Source of the DNA: Aliirhizobium wenxiniae
Lineage (GTDB): Bacteria > Pseudomonadota > Alphaproteobacteria > Rhizobiales > Rhizobiaceae
Direction: 5' to 3'
Assembly: GCF_014201355.1 (NCBI RefSeq)
Contig: NZ_JACHEG010000008.1
Location: 62,001 to 126,000, forward strand
Length of the DNA: 64,000 bases
Positions 26,615-35,674 of the stretch are shown one piece after another; position 1 is the stretch's first letter; each line of letters starts with the position of its first letter. The position numbers and the translations under genes were made by a program. Under the pieces are notes generated by a model that was given only the letters and a program-made list of their open reading frames with translations, was not told the origin of the DNA and made no database searches.

Positions 26615-27217
26615 ATGAAACCTGTAACAGGACTCTTCGATGACTATTCCGACGCTAGTGCCGCTGTCAGCGCGCTGGAATCCGCCGGCGTGCCATCCAA
26701 GGATATCAGCATTGTTTCCAACAATGTCGACAACCGCCATGCGGACACGTCGAACGCGGCAGAAAGTGCCGGCACGGGCGCTGGTATCGGCGCAGCCGTC
26801 GGCGGTGCGGGCGGTCTGCTGGCAGGTCTCGGCCTGATGGCCATTCCCGGTGTAGGCCCCGTTGTGGCGGCAGGTTGGTTGGCGGCAACCGCCGCGGGCG
26901 CTGTCGCGGGTGCGGTTGCCGGAGGTGCGACGGGCGGTATCATCGGCGCCATGACGAACTCGGGCGTGTCTGAAGAGGATGCGCATGTCTACGCCGAAGG
27001 TGTTCGCCGCGGCGGTTCGCTGGTAACCGCAAAGGTGGACGATGCACTCGCTCCCGACGCCGAGGTAATCCTAGAGCGGTCGAACTGGGTTGATCCGGCT
27101 GAGCGCCGCGCGTCCTATAAAGAGCACGGCTGGACCCGGTTTGACGATACGCTCGATCCTTACAAAGCCGACGAAGTCGAAGAGGAACGCGGTCGTTACC
27201 GCAACGCTGCACTCTGA
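26615..27217 (+). CDS. General-stress-protein 17M-like glycine-zipper membrane protein
   Basis: 200 aa from ATG 26615, with AGGAGA upstream. The N-terminal domain (PVTGLFDDYSDASAAVSALESAGVPSKDISIVS) resembles the GSP17M-type domain. The middle (about 52-115) is a long Gly/Ala-rich hydrophobic segment with glycine-zipper repeats able to insert in a membrane. The C-terminal part is soluble and acidic (VTAKVDDALAPDAEVILERS…). It is cotranscribed with the preceding secreted protein. The role in stress resistance is inferred from family and promoter. Confidence 0.82.
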   Translation: MKPVTGLFDDYSDASAAVSALESAGVPSKDISIVSNNVDNRHADTSNAAESAGTGAGIGAAVGGAGGLLAGLGLMAIPGVGPVVAAGWLAATAAGAVAGAVAGGATGGIIGAMTNSGVSEEDAHVYAEGVRRGGSLVTAKVDDALAPDAEVILERSNWVDPAERRASYKEHGWTRFDDTLDPYKADEVEEERGRYRNAAL

Positions 27218-27223
27218 TCCAGA

Positions 27224-27244
27224 TCGCGCCCCTTACGGGCGCGA
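27224..27244 (+). terminator. GC-rich hairpin after the GSP17M-like gene
   Basis: TCGCGCCC and GGGCGCGA form an 8-bp stem with a 5-base loop, 7 bases after the stop. No T tract follows, so it is a weak terminator or an mRNA-stabilising hairpin. Confidence 0.45.
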
Positions 27245-27285
27245 CATCTAGCATTCGTATAGATTTTCAACCTAAGGATACTCAA

Positions 27286-27816
27286 ATGGCTACCGAAAAG
27301 ACATTGAACGATCTCTTCCTTGATACGCTCAAGGACATCTATTTCGCCGAGAAGCAGATCCTGAAGGCTCTGCCGAAGATGGCGCGAGCCGCTCAGTCGG
27401 AAGAAGGCAAGGCCGGTTTCCTTACGCACCGCGACGAAACCCAGGGCCAGATCGAACGTCTCGAGCAGATCTTTGAACTCATTGGCAAGCCGGCCCGCGG
27501 CAAGACCTGCGAAGCCATCCAGGGCATCCTCGCTGAAGGCGAAGAGATCATGGAAGAATACAAGGGCACAGCGGCGCTCGATGCCGGCCTCATCTCTTCG
27601 GCTCAGGCCGTCGAGCACTACGAGATCGCTCGCTACGGCACTCTGAAATCCTGGGCCAAGCAGCTCGGCATGAAGGAGGCTGTCACCTTGCTGGACGCAA
27701 CACTGCAGGAAGAGATCGCCACTGACCAGAAGCTGACGGTCCTCGGTGAAGGGAAAGCCAATGCCAAGCGCGAAGGCTCGTCCAGCGCCAAACCTGCGCT
27801 GAAGAAGGCCAGCTAA
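27286..27816 (+). CDS. DUF892 (YciF-like) ferritin-like protein
   Basis: 176 aa. KTLNDLFLDTLKDIYFAEKQILKALPKMARAA at the N-terminus and EHYEIARYGTLKSWAKQLG in the second half are the hallmark of the YciE/YciF (DUF892) ferritin-like family, a four-helix bundle with possible di-metal Glu/His ligands. It is cytosolic and commonly induced by osmotic or general stress. The C-terminus has a short Lys/Ala tail. It follows the GSP17M-like gene and ends in a strong terminator, closing the stress gene group. Confidence 0.92.
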   Translation: MATEKTLNDLFLDTLKDIYFAEKQILKALPKMARAAQSEEGKAGFLTHRDETQGQIERLEQIFELIGKPARGKTCEAIQGILAEGEEIMEEYKGTAALDAGLISSAQAVEHYEIARYGTLKSWAKQLGMKEAVTLLDATLQEEIATDQKLTVLGEGKANAKREGSSSAKPALKKAS

Positions 27817-27835
27817 ACTCCCTCCGCAAATGATC

Positions 27836-27862
27836 AGGCCGCTTTTCGAGGCGGCCTTTTTT
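27836..27862 (+). terminator. Rho-independent terminator after the DUF892 gene
   Basis: AGGCCGC and GCGGCCT form a 7-bp stem with an 8-base loop, followed by TTTTTT at 27857-27862, 20 bases after the stop codon. Confidence 0.9.
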
Positions 27863-27905
27863 GCTTTCGAAGTCGCCGTTTACCCCCTATCCGGGAGCTT
27901 GACCC

Positions 27906-28037
27906 ATGGCCAAAAAACCAGCGACTGCGTCGGCAGAGCCGAAGCTTGTCACCCCGGCTATCCGCGATCAGACACGGAAACGTGGTGCGGGTGCCGGCTC
28001 AGACTACGTCCGAGCCAACCTCGTCGTTTTGCTCTAG
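27906..28037 (+). CDS. Possible small protein or gene remnant (43 aa)
   Basis: 43 codons from ATG 27906 to TAG 28035, with GGGAGC upstream. It begins MAKKPATASAEPKLVTPAIRD and ends NLVVLL. It could be the start of a once longer gene, since it resembles N-terminal tails of larger enzymes, but I cannot name one. Coding is uncertain. Confidence 0.35.
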   Translation: MAKKPATASAEPKLVTPAIRDQTRKRGAGAGSDYVRANLVVLL

Positions 28038-28723
28038 AACCGCTGTGAACCGACGACCCGGCTGTTGCAAGTATTACCCAGCAGGCGGTTCTGAAGCAGC
28101 CATGCGTCCATCGCGGGAAGGAGCTCCGTGGGGGTGGTCTCCGACATCTTCAATTACATGCCAAGCCAGTGAGCTTTATTGCGAGATGACTTTTGATCTA
28201 GAATTTGGCTTTCAATATTCCGCATCGAAGCGGGTACCGCCGTCTTTACTGTCGAATCGGGCTGGGAACGTTCTCATAACCGCGGCGGAAAGACGGCAAA
28301 GCTATTGGTCCGATTTCGGACAGAAGCCCGTTTCCGGCACATCATACAAGTCTCAGCTTTTTTTAGCCTAGCACCTGCAGCGCAATATTAGCATTCACAA
28401 ATACTCGCGTGAGTTGTTGCGAATGGACAGAGAACAAGAAACAAACAAACGGTGGATTAGGTGTTGTGCGATGTGCTTAACGTCGATTAATCCACGCCGG
28501 GCAACCTAGATCACCAACGTGCCGCCTGAACCAAATTTATTCTTTTGGCCGTCACCCTTCAATGTCCGTTATCGGACATTGAAGGGTTAGACCTTGCGTG
28601 CCTTTCTCTTCAGTGGACATACATCCGCCACGCTGGGAGCAAACGATGCGAGATCGTTCGTAACTGCGTGGCGCGAACGGCTAGGAGATTATCATTGCTC
28701 TTGCCCTCACTGAGGTTGAGAGA
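28038..28723. other. Long regulatory or remnant region upstream of the Crp/Fnr gene
   Basis: About 690 bases with no convincing gene. It contains an imperfect palindrome GGTCCG-N4-CGGACA at about 28307-28322 and a long perfect inverted repeat at 28554-28587 with the same half-site. Confidence 0.5.
28554..28587. promoter_or_regulatory. 15-bp-arm inverted repeat containing TGTCCG-N4-CGGACA
   Basis: ACCCTTCAATGTCCG and its exact complement are separated by TTAT. It is centred about 154 bases upstream of the Crp/Fnr ATG. The inner core TGTCCG-N4-CGGACA recurs downstream of the same gene. It may be a binding site of the encoded regulator, or a hairpin in the leader. The length of the arms exceeds a normal Crp site. 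Confidence 0.6.
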
Positions 28724-29443
28724 ATGACCATCGTCCCACAATTAATAATCCGGAACAGACTTCTTTCCTCACTCGAGCCGCATGATTTTGCTCGGCTGGC
28801 ACCGCACTTGGAAGCAGTGGAGTTGCCAAGGCTCTATGAACTGTCATCTCCTGGGAAGATCACTAATTACTGCTATTTTCTCGATACCGGCATAGGTTCG
28901 ATCGTTGCTGAAACGAGTGGTGGGCACAAAGCCGAGATAGGTATTTTCGGGCACGAAGGAATGTCACCGACCTCTATCGTGATGCAAGTGCCCACGACAC
29001 CCTTCGCAGCATTCATGCAGGTTTCGGGACGCGGCTACAGGATACAAAGCATCCAGCTGTCGCACGCAATCGAGGAGAGTTTCAATCTTCGCTCTTTACT
29101 GCTGCGATTTGCCCAAGTTATGTCTGTCCAGACATCCTATACGGCACTCTCTAACGCCACTGACAACATCGAGCAGCGTCTCGCCCGCTGGCTCCTGATG
29201 TGTGACGACAGATCAAACGGAGAGACGATCGATCTGACCCACGCGTTTCTCTCAGTTATGCTTGCGGTGCGCAGACAAAGTATCACTACATCGCTCCATG
29301 TCTTGGAAGGGAAACATCTCATATCATCGGGACGAAATCGTATAAGGGTCCGCGATCGAAAGGGCTTGGAAGGCTTCGCCAGCGGCACGTATGGTCCTGC
29401 TGAGGACGAATATCGTAGGCTGATAGGTTCATTCGGCAATTAG
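28724..29443 (+). CDS. Crp/Fnr family transcriptional regulator
   Basis: 239 aa. The N-terminal cyclic-nucleotide-type beta-roll covers about residues 10-130 (YELSSPGKITNYCYFLDTG…AEIGIFGHEGMSP). The dimer helix is around 135-160. The C-terminal winged helix (about 170-235) includes FLSVMLAVRRQSITTSLHVLEGKHLI. No cysteine cluster for a 4Fe-4S centre is seen at the N-terminus, so it is not a classical FNR. It acts as a cytosolic dimer on DNA. Palindromes with TGTCCG half-sites on both sides suggest autoregulation. Confidence 0.88.
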   Translation: MTIVPQLIIRNRLLSSLEPHDFARLAPHLEAVELPRLYELSSPGKITNYCYFLDTGIGSIVAETSGGHKAEIGIFGHEGMSPTSIVMQVPTTPFAAFMQVSGRGYRIQSIQLSHAIEESFNLRSLLLRFAQVMSVQTSYTALSNATDNIEQRLARWLLMCDDRSNGETIDLTHAFLSVMLAVRRQSITTSLHVLEGKHLISSGRNRIRVRDRKGLEGFASGTYGPAEDEYRRLIGSFGN

Positions 29444-29492
29444 AAAGATTTGCCGCAGACATGAACAAGACCTATGGCTCCAAATTCGCAAA

Positions 29493-29508
29493 TGTCCGGT
29501 ACCGGACA
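29493..29508. promoter_or_regulatory. Perfect palindrome TGTCCGGTACCGGACA next to a TATAAT
   Basis: A 16-bp perfect palindrome with the same half-site (TGTCCG) as the one upstream of the Crp/Fnr gene. TATAAT at 29511-29516 starts 3 bases after it, placing the palindrome where an operator would cover the -10/-35 spacer. The DUF982 gene begins 245 bases downstream. Confidence 0.6.
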
Positions 29509-29753
29509 AATATAATAGACGTTTCTAATTTTATGACGTATAAGAACTGGATCGTCAGCAAATCGTTTCAACAGGGCGCTGGCGGCTGAGAGCAACGCTC
29601 CCGCCTGCGAAAAACTGGCGGTCCTATGTCATCCAACATAACGAACACCCAATCCGCCTTGATATACCTTATGGTCCAGCTGCGCGGGCTAAAGCGGAAC
29701 CCGAAAACTGAAAATTCAATACCGGCTCCCGACAAAATTCGTTAGCTTCGGCA

Positions 29754-30011
29754 ATGGGCGAGGTTGTTGCGATATCCTTCTCATTGACGTGGACAAGGCC
29801 AGTCTATGTAGGCGAAGCGGATTTGCTTGACACCACAATCACCGGCCCAGCCGACGCGCTCCGATGGATGAACAGTCACTTCAAATCCAAGCACGGGCCA
29901 GCTCACTGGCGCGCACGTACTCTTTGTCACCACGCGCTTTTGAAGCAAGTAGACGTTGAATTCGCACGCCAGCCATTCCTGGACGCTTGGCTCGAAGAAA
30001 GTAACTTCTAA
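29754..30011 (+). CDS. DUF982 family protein
   Basis: 85 aa. The pattern FSLTWTRPVYVGEA…ITGPADALRWMNSHFKSKHGPAHWRARTLCHHAL…ARQPFLDAWLEES matches DUF982, a small family nearly restricted to rhizobia with no known function. It is cytosolic. The nearest promoter-like element is the TATAAT beside the TGTCCG palindrome about 240 bases upstream, so the Crp/Fnr protein could control it. Confidence 0.8.
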   Translation: MGEVVAISFSLTWTRPVYVGEADLLDTTITGPADALRWMNSHFKSKHGPAHWRARTLCHHALLKQVDVEFARQPFLDAWLEESNF

Positions 30012-30131
30012 AGATTGGAAGTCACCAACACGCCCATTTGAATGTGCCGGATCAGCGCCCCTGAGACAGATTTGGTTTAATTGAGAAGAGAGGATTTTAG
30101 GCTCATCGTAGCTCCATCGAAGGAAGCGAAG

Positions 30132-30641
30132 ATGAGACAGAAAACCAGGCCGCAGACATCGGCGGCTGAGAAGACGATCAAGGACATTCGCCGCGCGACG
30201 CGCAAGCAACATTCTGCGGAAGACAAAATCCGCATCGTGCTGGAAGGGCTGCGTTGCGAAGACAGCATAGCTGCGATCTGCCGCCGTAAGGGGATCCCCG
30301 AGAGCCTGTATGATAGCTGATCAAAGGAATTCCTCGAAGCGGGCAAGAAGCGGCTCGCGGGCGATACCGCTCGCTCGGCGACCAGCGACGAGGTCAAGGC
30401 GCTGCGCCGTGAAAGCCGCGCCCTGAAAGAGGCGCTGGCTGATCTTACCCTAGAAAACCGCCTACTCAAAAAAAGCATGTTCGCGGATGGGGGCGACGAC
30501 GAATGAGATATCCCGCCACCTAGAAGCTTGAGATCATCCGGTTGGTCGAGCAATCGCACCTGTCGGCCAGACAAACCCTCGACCGGCTCGGCATTTCAAG
30601 GCCGACATTCTATCGCTGGTATGATCGTTTCCTGACCCATG
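30132..30641 (+). pseudogene. IS3-family transposase remnant (orfA and start of orfB)
   Basis: orfA from ATG 30132 encodes MRQKTRPQTSAAEKTIKDI…IAAICRRKGIPESLYDS, but codon 63 is TGA (30318-30320) where the family has Trp. The frame then continues as SKEFLEAGKKRLAGDTARS…ADLTLENRLLKKSM to a stop at 30504. orfB starts in an ATGA overlap at 30503, has a TAG at its seventh codon (RYPAT, stop, KLEIIRLVEQSHLSARQTLDRLG), and is cut at about 30641 by another insertion sequence. The element is dead. Confidence 0.85.
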
Positions 30642-30800
30642 TGTCAATCGGCGCGGAATATTGACCCCTTGGGGGTGCGGACGAAAACTTGGACTCACAG
30701 GAGATAGTTCATGTATTCGTACGAAGACCGCATGAGGGCTGTGCAGCTTTATATCAAGCTCGGCAAACGGGCGAATGCCACCATCCGTCAGTTAGGCTAA
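30642..30800 (+). mobile_element. Second insertion-sequence remnant, nested in the first
   Basis: TGTCAATCGGCGCGGAAT at 30642 looks like an IS terminus. ATG 30711, after an AGGAGA site, begins MYSYEDRMRAVQLYIKLGKRAN, the N-terminus of an IS3-type transposase OrfA. It ends at TAA 30798 after only 29 codons, and the rest of the element is absent. Confidence 0.7.
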
Positions 30801-31080
30801 CCGGACCAGTCCTGCAGCTATCCGAATGATCTTGTCGCGCAATCGCGGCTACATCGGCAACCTGCAGCAGCTCGGTCGATGGCGGGAAATTCAGATCCCG
30901 GAAGCGTTCGTCCGGTTTCGAAAGAGCTAGCCAGATCAATCAGCTCACTGTTCGATCGCAAGAGCGGCCTCCCCCTTACCAGATTGCCGCTGAGGCAAAT
31001 GCGGATTGACGTCGGATGGCGGTAATTTAGGGGCCTCCTAAGCGCTTGTAACGAATGCCGCATTGCGTGCGACGGCAACT
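30801..31080. other. Gap of debris next to IS remnants
   Basis: 280 bases with contradictory short frames and no recognisable gene. It lies between the truncated IS and the end of the DUF1612 gene. Confidence 0.4.
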
Positions 31081-32232
31081 TCAGAAAGTCCCCCATGCCC
31101 GAAACCTCCCCCTCCCCGTCATCTCGCGCAGGCCGAGCTCCGTCACGATCCGCCGCGCCGCCTGCGGCGTGACGTCGAGCGTTTTCGCCACCATCCCGGC
31201 CGAGACGAGGGGACGTGCCATGACGAGCTCGACCAGTCCCGGCAGTTTTGAAGACGTTCGCCGTCCTTCGAGCTTTCTGTCCATCATCGTCTTCGCCAGC
31301 ATCAGCCGGTCATGCTCTTTCATGCCGATCTCGGCGGCCGCCAGCAAACCATGGGCGATGGCGAGCAGCCGGGTTTCGTGGTCACGATGCCGGCGCCGAT
31401 CGACGGGTATGGTTTTGAGGCCAAGGTTAATGGCAACGAGATGCGCGCCGGTGGTGAGGCCGGCCTGCCGAAGGATCGACGCGGCAAACAGCCGGCCAAG
31501 CCACGACGCGTGCTGCAGCACGGACAATTCGTTCCAAGCATCGAGGGCAATGATCGCCCGCGACACCGCTGGCAGATTTTCGGCCTGGCGCAGTACGCCA
31601 CGCCATTCGTCGAGTCGGGTATCCTCGTCCCATTCCAGATCATAGATCATCGGGTCCTTTTCCGGACGGATGGCCGTCGCGCGGCCGCCGGCTCGGCCGG
31701 GACGTGTTGCGTCCGCGATCGCGGCCGACGATCGCGCCAGCGTCGCATCGATGGCGACATAGTCGACGCCCGGCAGATTTTTTTCGCTGTCATCATCATC
31801 GTCACCCTCCCCTTCCTGCCCGACCGGGACCGCGGTCCGAGAGACGCCGGCCGGCTTCATCGCCTCTATGCCAACCAGGTTGACGTCCGATGTCTGCCGG
31901 AGCGCGCGCAAACCGTCCGGCGATAGTGCCCAGTCCGGCGACTGCCCAGAAATCCGCCGACGGGTGCGCAGCACGTCGTGGGCGATGGTGAGTTCGTGGG
32001 TTGGGATGCGGGTATCGCGAAGGGCGTCGTGGAGGACGAGGTCTTCGAGATGGACGAGTTCGCCGTCGATCCACAGCGAGCCGCAGGCATCGGCGAAATT
32101 TTGCCGTTCGAGAAAGCCGGCGCCGACCGGCGAACGAGCAATGCGCTCATCGAGACGGGTGAGCGCAATGCCGGCGTCGAAAGCCGGCCGCATCAGGGCT
32201 GTCATGCTGATTTTCGCGAGATCGTAAGCCAT
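31081..32232 (-). CDS. DUF1612 / RHE_PE00001 family protein with C-terminal HTH
   Basis: 383 aa. It matches the rhizobial plasmid family with DUF1612 and a winged-helix end: LTRLDERIARSPVGAGFLERQNFADACGSLWIDGELVHLEDLVLHDA at the N-terminus, an acidic Asp run near residue 145, and a C-terminal DNA-binding segment LVSAGMVAKTLDVTPQAARRIVTELGLREMTGRGRFRAWG. It is often found near repABC-type replicons and recombinase genes. The function is unknown but DNA binding is likely. It is divergent from the MBL gene. Confidence 0.85.
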   Translation of the reverse strand: MAYDLAKISMTALMRPAFDAGIALTRLDERIARSPVGAGFLERQNFADACGSLWIDGELVHLEDLVLHDALRDTRIPTHELTIAHDVLRTRRRISGQSPDWALSPDGLRALRQTSDVNLVGIEAMKPAGVSRTAVPVGQEGEGDDDDDSEKNLPGVDYVAIDATLARSSAAIADATRPGRAGGRATAIRPEKDPMIYDLEWDEDTRLDEWRGVLRQAENLPAVSRAIIALDAWNELSVLQHASWLGRLFAASILRQAGLTTGAHLVAINLGLKTIPVDRRRHRDHETRLLAIAHGLLAAAEIGMKEHDRLMLAKTMMDRKLEGRRTSSKLPGLVELVMARPLVSAGMVAKTLDVTPQAARRIVTELGLREMTGRGRFRAWGTF

Positions 32233-32438
32233 TGAAATTATGGTAAACGATCTCCTAAGCGAACGCCATATCGATATTGCAGTTCGTCACATCCGACAAA
32301 GCTGCCCGCGGTGGCTCACCGCCGATAAGTATCGCTTATCGGAAGTGATTGATCTGGAGTCGCAAATCAGCGAGAATCGACCCACGACATGGCCTCAGCG
32401 CCGTTTGAAACCGCTCGATTTGGCCTCGGAAACGCACG

Positions 32439-33338
32439 ATGGATCCCACCGTTCAACTCGCTACCTATCCCGTGCTCGACGAACGCATCATCATCCTGCG
32501 GGCGGGTGACGAGGTGGATGCGGTCTTCATCCGAACTGCGCGCTACAACGTGTTGGTCGATACGCTCGCAACGCCCGCCTTGTGCCGGCAGGCGCTTGGC
32601 CTGCTCGCCGAACACATGGCAGCCCGCCCTCTCCTGGTGATCAACTCGCATATGGACTGGGATCATTTTTGGGGCAACGCGGCGCTCGACCGGGGCGTGC
32701 CGATCATCGCGCATGCCACAGCTTCGGACCGGCTTCGCCAGCCGACAGCACGAAAAACCCTCGAAGAGAAAAAGCGGAAGCGGCGCTTTCAGGACGTCGA
32801 GATTTTTGCCCCGACGATGACCTTCACGGGTGAGATCATGACAGTTCATGGTGGCGACCTGACCCTGGAGCTCATTCATACACCGGGGCACACACCGGAC
32901 CACGTCGCCGTCTGGATCCCTGAACTGCGCACCTGCCTGGCGGTCGACGCTGTCGAATTCCCGATTCCGGAAGTCTGGAGCAGCGATCCTGCCGACCTGC
33001 GCGCCCTTTGCGCTTCGCTGACGCGGATCCGTGACCTGCAGGCGGATTACGTCGTTCTCGCCCACGGCCAAAGCGCTGCCCCCGCTGTCGTCGATGCGAA
33101 CCTCCGCTATTTTGCCCGGCTACGCGGCCGCGTTGCCGGCCTCTCGGATGTTCGGACCGATGCGTCGGTTCTTGCCGGCAGAGAAGGCTTTCGGCTGCAG
33201 GATATGGTCACCATGCCGACAGATATGCCGGACGAGACCCGCGCCTTCTACGAAGCCTGCCATCGATCAAACCTTGCAGCCGTCCTGCAGGCATGCAGGG
33301 CCGGTGTCGCATTTATCGGAGACGATTTTGATGCGTAA
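32439..33338 (+). CDS. MBL-fold metallo-hydrolase
   Basis: 299 aa. The metal motif is NSHMDWDHFWG (near residue 70), an HxDxDH variant in which the second His of HxHxDH is Asp. HTPGHTPDH and AVDAVEFP supply further metal ligands. It resembles glyoxalase-II or lactonase-type MBL proteins; the substrate is unknown. Its last 8 bases overlap the recombinase gene, so the two are translationally linked, which is an odd pairing. Confidence 0.88.
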   Translation: MDPTVQLATYPVLDERIIILRAGDEVDAVFIRTARYNVLVDTLATPALCRQALGLLAEHMAARPLLVINSHMDWDHFWGNAALDRGVPIIAHATASDRLRQPTARKTLEEKKRKRRFQDVEIFAPTMTFTGEIMTVHGGDLTLELIHTPGHTPDHVAVWIPELRTCLAVDAVEFPIPEVWSSDPADLRALCASLTRIRDLQADYVVLAHGQSAAPAVVDANLRYFARLRGRVAGLSDVRTDASVLAGREGFRLQDMVTMPTDMPDETRAFYEACHRSNLAAVLQACRAGVAFIGDDFDA

Positions 33339-34470
33339 AAAGCTGACCGGGGTCGAGGCCCGCGCTGAAGAGCTTGATACCATCGCCGCCGTTCTGCCGA
33401 TGGAGCGGCGTGACGAACTCGCCGAGTTGCTCACTGACCAGGATGTCGAAACGCTACGCCATCTCGTCAACGAAGGCATGGGCGCAAATACCCTTCGGGC
33501 ACTCACGTCTGATCTCGCTTATCTCCAGGCCTGGTCGCTGGCGTCGACAGGAAAGTCTTTGCCGTGGCCGGCGCCCGAGGCGCTGCTGCTAAAGTTCGTT
33601 GCGCATCATCTGTGGGATCCGGCAAAGCGCGAAACCGATCCAGAGCATGGCATGCCCTCGGCCGTGGAGCAAAACCTCCGTGGCCAGGGGTTTCTAAAAG
33701 TGACCGGCCCGCATGCGCCCGATACGGTGCGCCGACGGTTGGCCACCTGGTCGACCCTGACGAAATGGCGCGGGCTGACCGGCGCCTTCGCCTCCCCTGC
33801 CCTCAAGTCCGCGATACGGCTCGCCGTTCGGGCCACGCCGCGGCCGCGAAAGCGAAAGAGCGCCAAGGCGGTCACCGGCGATGTTATGGCCAAAATGCTG
33901 GCGACCTGTGCGAGCGACAGTCTGCGCGATCTCCGCGACCGGGCGATCCTGATGGTGGCGTTTGCCTCTGGCGGCCGTCGGCGCAGCGAGATTGCCGGTT
34001 TGCGCCGGGAACAGCTGACCGTCGAACCGCCGATCGTTGTCGACGGTTCCCCTCCCCTCCCCTCTCTCGCCATTCATCTTGGCCGCACCAAAACCTCGGG
34101 CTCCGATCATGACGAGGTCGTCTATCTCACTGGGCGGCCGGTTGAGGCACTCGATGCCTGGATGACCGCAGCAAGGATCGAGATGGGTTCCGTGTTCCGA
34201 AAGGTCGATCGATGGGGCAATGTATCGAAGCGGGTGCTCGATCCGAAATCGGTCAATGATATCGTCAAGCAGCGCGCCGCGCTGGCCGGGTTGGAGCCTG
34301 GGGAGTTTTCGGCGCACGGGCTGCGTTCGGGATACCTGACCGAGGCTGCCAATCGCGGCATTCCCCTCCCCGAGGCTATGGAGCAATCTCGTCATCGCTC
34401 GGTGCAGCAGGCGTCGAGCTATTACAATAACGCGACGCGGCGAAGTGGGCGTGCGGCACGCCTTCTGTGA
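33331..34470 (+). CDS. Tyrosine recombinase / integrase
   Basis: 379 aa from ATG 33331, which overlaps the MBL stop. An N-terminal SAM-like core-binding domain covers about residues 40-150. The catalytic domain holds the first Arg in ASGGRRRSEIAGL, then HGLRSG (HxxR), SRHRS (His) and the nucleophile Tyr in ASSYYNNAT near the C-terminus. All key residues are present. It should catalyse site-specific recombination, for resolution of plasmid multimers or element mobility. No att site was identified. Confidence 0.9.
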   Translation: MRKKLTGVEARAEELDTIAAVLPMERRDELAELLTDQDVETLRHLVNEGMGANTLRALTSDLAYLQAWSLASTGKSLPWPAPEALLLKFVAHHLWDPAKRETDPEHGMPSAVEQNLRGQGFLKVTGPHAPDTVRRRLATWSTLTKWRGLTGAFASPALKSAIRLAVRATPRPRKRKSAKAVTGDVMAKMLATCASDSLRDLRDRAILMVAFASGGRRRSEIAGLRREQLTVEPPIVVDGSPPLPSLAIHLGRTKTSGSDHDEVVYLTGRPVEALDAWMTAARIEMGSVFRKVDRWGNVSKRVLDPKSVNDIVKQRAALAGLEPGEFSAHGLRSGYLTEAANRGIPLPEAMEQSRHRSVQQASSYYNNATRRSGRAARLL

Positions 34471-34662
34471 TACGCGCCAAACGCTGCACTTTTGACCATG
34501 GGGCGGGGCAGCCGGAGAATAATTCTGCTCTTTTGATGCAGCGTAGAGAACGATAACTTCGAATTCTGGAGGCCCCGCCCTGGAGATCGGCGGGTTTCTG
34601 AAATCTACACAAAACTCCGCGCAATGTCGCGAACGTGCTTTCACGATCAAGGATAGCTGTCA

Positions 34663-35412
34663 TTGGAAGAAATCATCGGTTCAACTGCGGTGTTTTTCAT
34701 TTTGATCAGTGCGGCGTTCGGTGTCATGTGGCTTTGCCCGCGGCTTCCGGCTCACCACAGAGACGACGAGACAAACACCATCGTCAGGCTGATCGCGAAT
34801 ATTTTTGCGATTATGACGTCGCTGGTGTTCGGACTGATGATCAATTCATCGAAGGCGACCTACGAAACGATTGACCGCAATGTCCATTCCTACGCCACCC
34901 AGATTATCCTCCTCGATCGTAGCTTGCGGACGTATGGCTTGGGTGCTGTCCAAGCACGGCAAAGCCTGAAAGACTATTTAGCCGCGGCAATCGATGCGCC
35001 CGAGCGTGCCAACCAAGCACCGGGCTCCAGATCGGCTGAACAACGACTTGCAACGATTGGCGATCATCTCGCCATGCTCCAACCGACCGACGGGTATCAC
35101 CTTTCCCTTGTAACCGATGCGCAGCGCCAGTATCGGCAGATCGTCGAGCAACGCTGGTCCCTAGTAGAGCAATCCGAGGGGATCATTCCTACACCGTTGG
35201 TCGTCATGCTGATCGCCTGGTTGACGTTGATCTTTGCGTCCTTTGGATATCGCGCACCATTCAACCCAGTGATAGCGGGCATGTTCGTGGTCTCTGCCGG
35301 TCTCATGGCGGCGTCAATCTATCTTGTCCTGGACATGGACGTTCCCTTTGCTGGCGCGATTCAGATTTCAGATGCTCCCCTCAAAAGAGCGCTTGTCCAG
35401 CTCGAGCTCTAA
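34663..35412 (+). CDS. DUF4239 membrane protein
   Basis: 249 aa from TTG 34663, with AAGGA 9 bases upstream. Two N-terminal membrane helices (about 5-25 and 40-60, IANIFAIMTSLVFGLMINSSKATYETIDRNVHSYATQI) and two C-terminal ones (about 180-225) enclose a soluble segment, as in the DUF4239 (bestrophin-like) family. It may form an ion pore, but this has not been shown for the family. It stands alone. Confidence 0.85.
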   Translation: MEEIIGSTAVFFILISAAFGVMWLCPRLPAHHRDDETNTIVRLIANIFAIMTSLVFGLMINSSKATYETIDRNVHSYATQIILLDRSLRTYGLGAVQARQSLKDYLAAAIDAPERANQAPGSRSAEQRLATIGDHLAMLQPTDGYHLSLVTDAQRQYRQIVEQRWSLVEQSEGIIPTPLVVMLIAWLTLIFASFGYRAPFNPVIAGMFVVSAGLMAASIYLVLDMDVPFAGAIQISDAPLKRALVQLEL

Positions 35413-35674
35413 TCGACGAGATTGCCGCGGAAATTGTCGCAGTGGGCCGGCAGCGATGCTCCGCTGGCGGGCGACCGGAACAATCAGTGTCCTACCGCTG
35501 TTTAGCTTATGTGCCGCTACAGCTGCCGTAGATTTCACATCATAGACGATTGAAAGAGGAGCCAACTAACGCGTTCATGCTGCCGTTGGACCCAAGCGCG
35601 TCAACCGCAGCACTGCATTGCCTCTGTCCTCAGCACCCTGTTGGGGCAGCTCTCACCGATAAGGAAGCCGGAAT

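Noticed and set aside
35477..35503. EcfG-like GGAAC-N17-TGTT upstream of the amber-interrupted gene
   Set aside because: Poor -10 match and 170 bases from the start codon.
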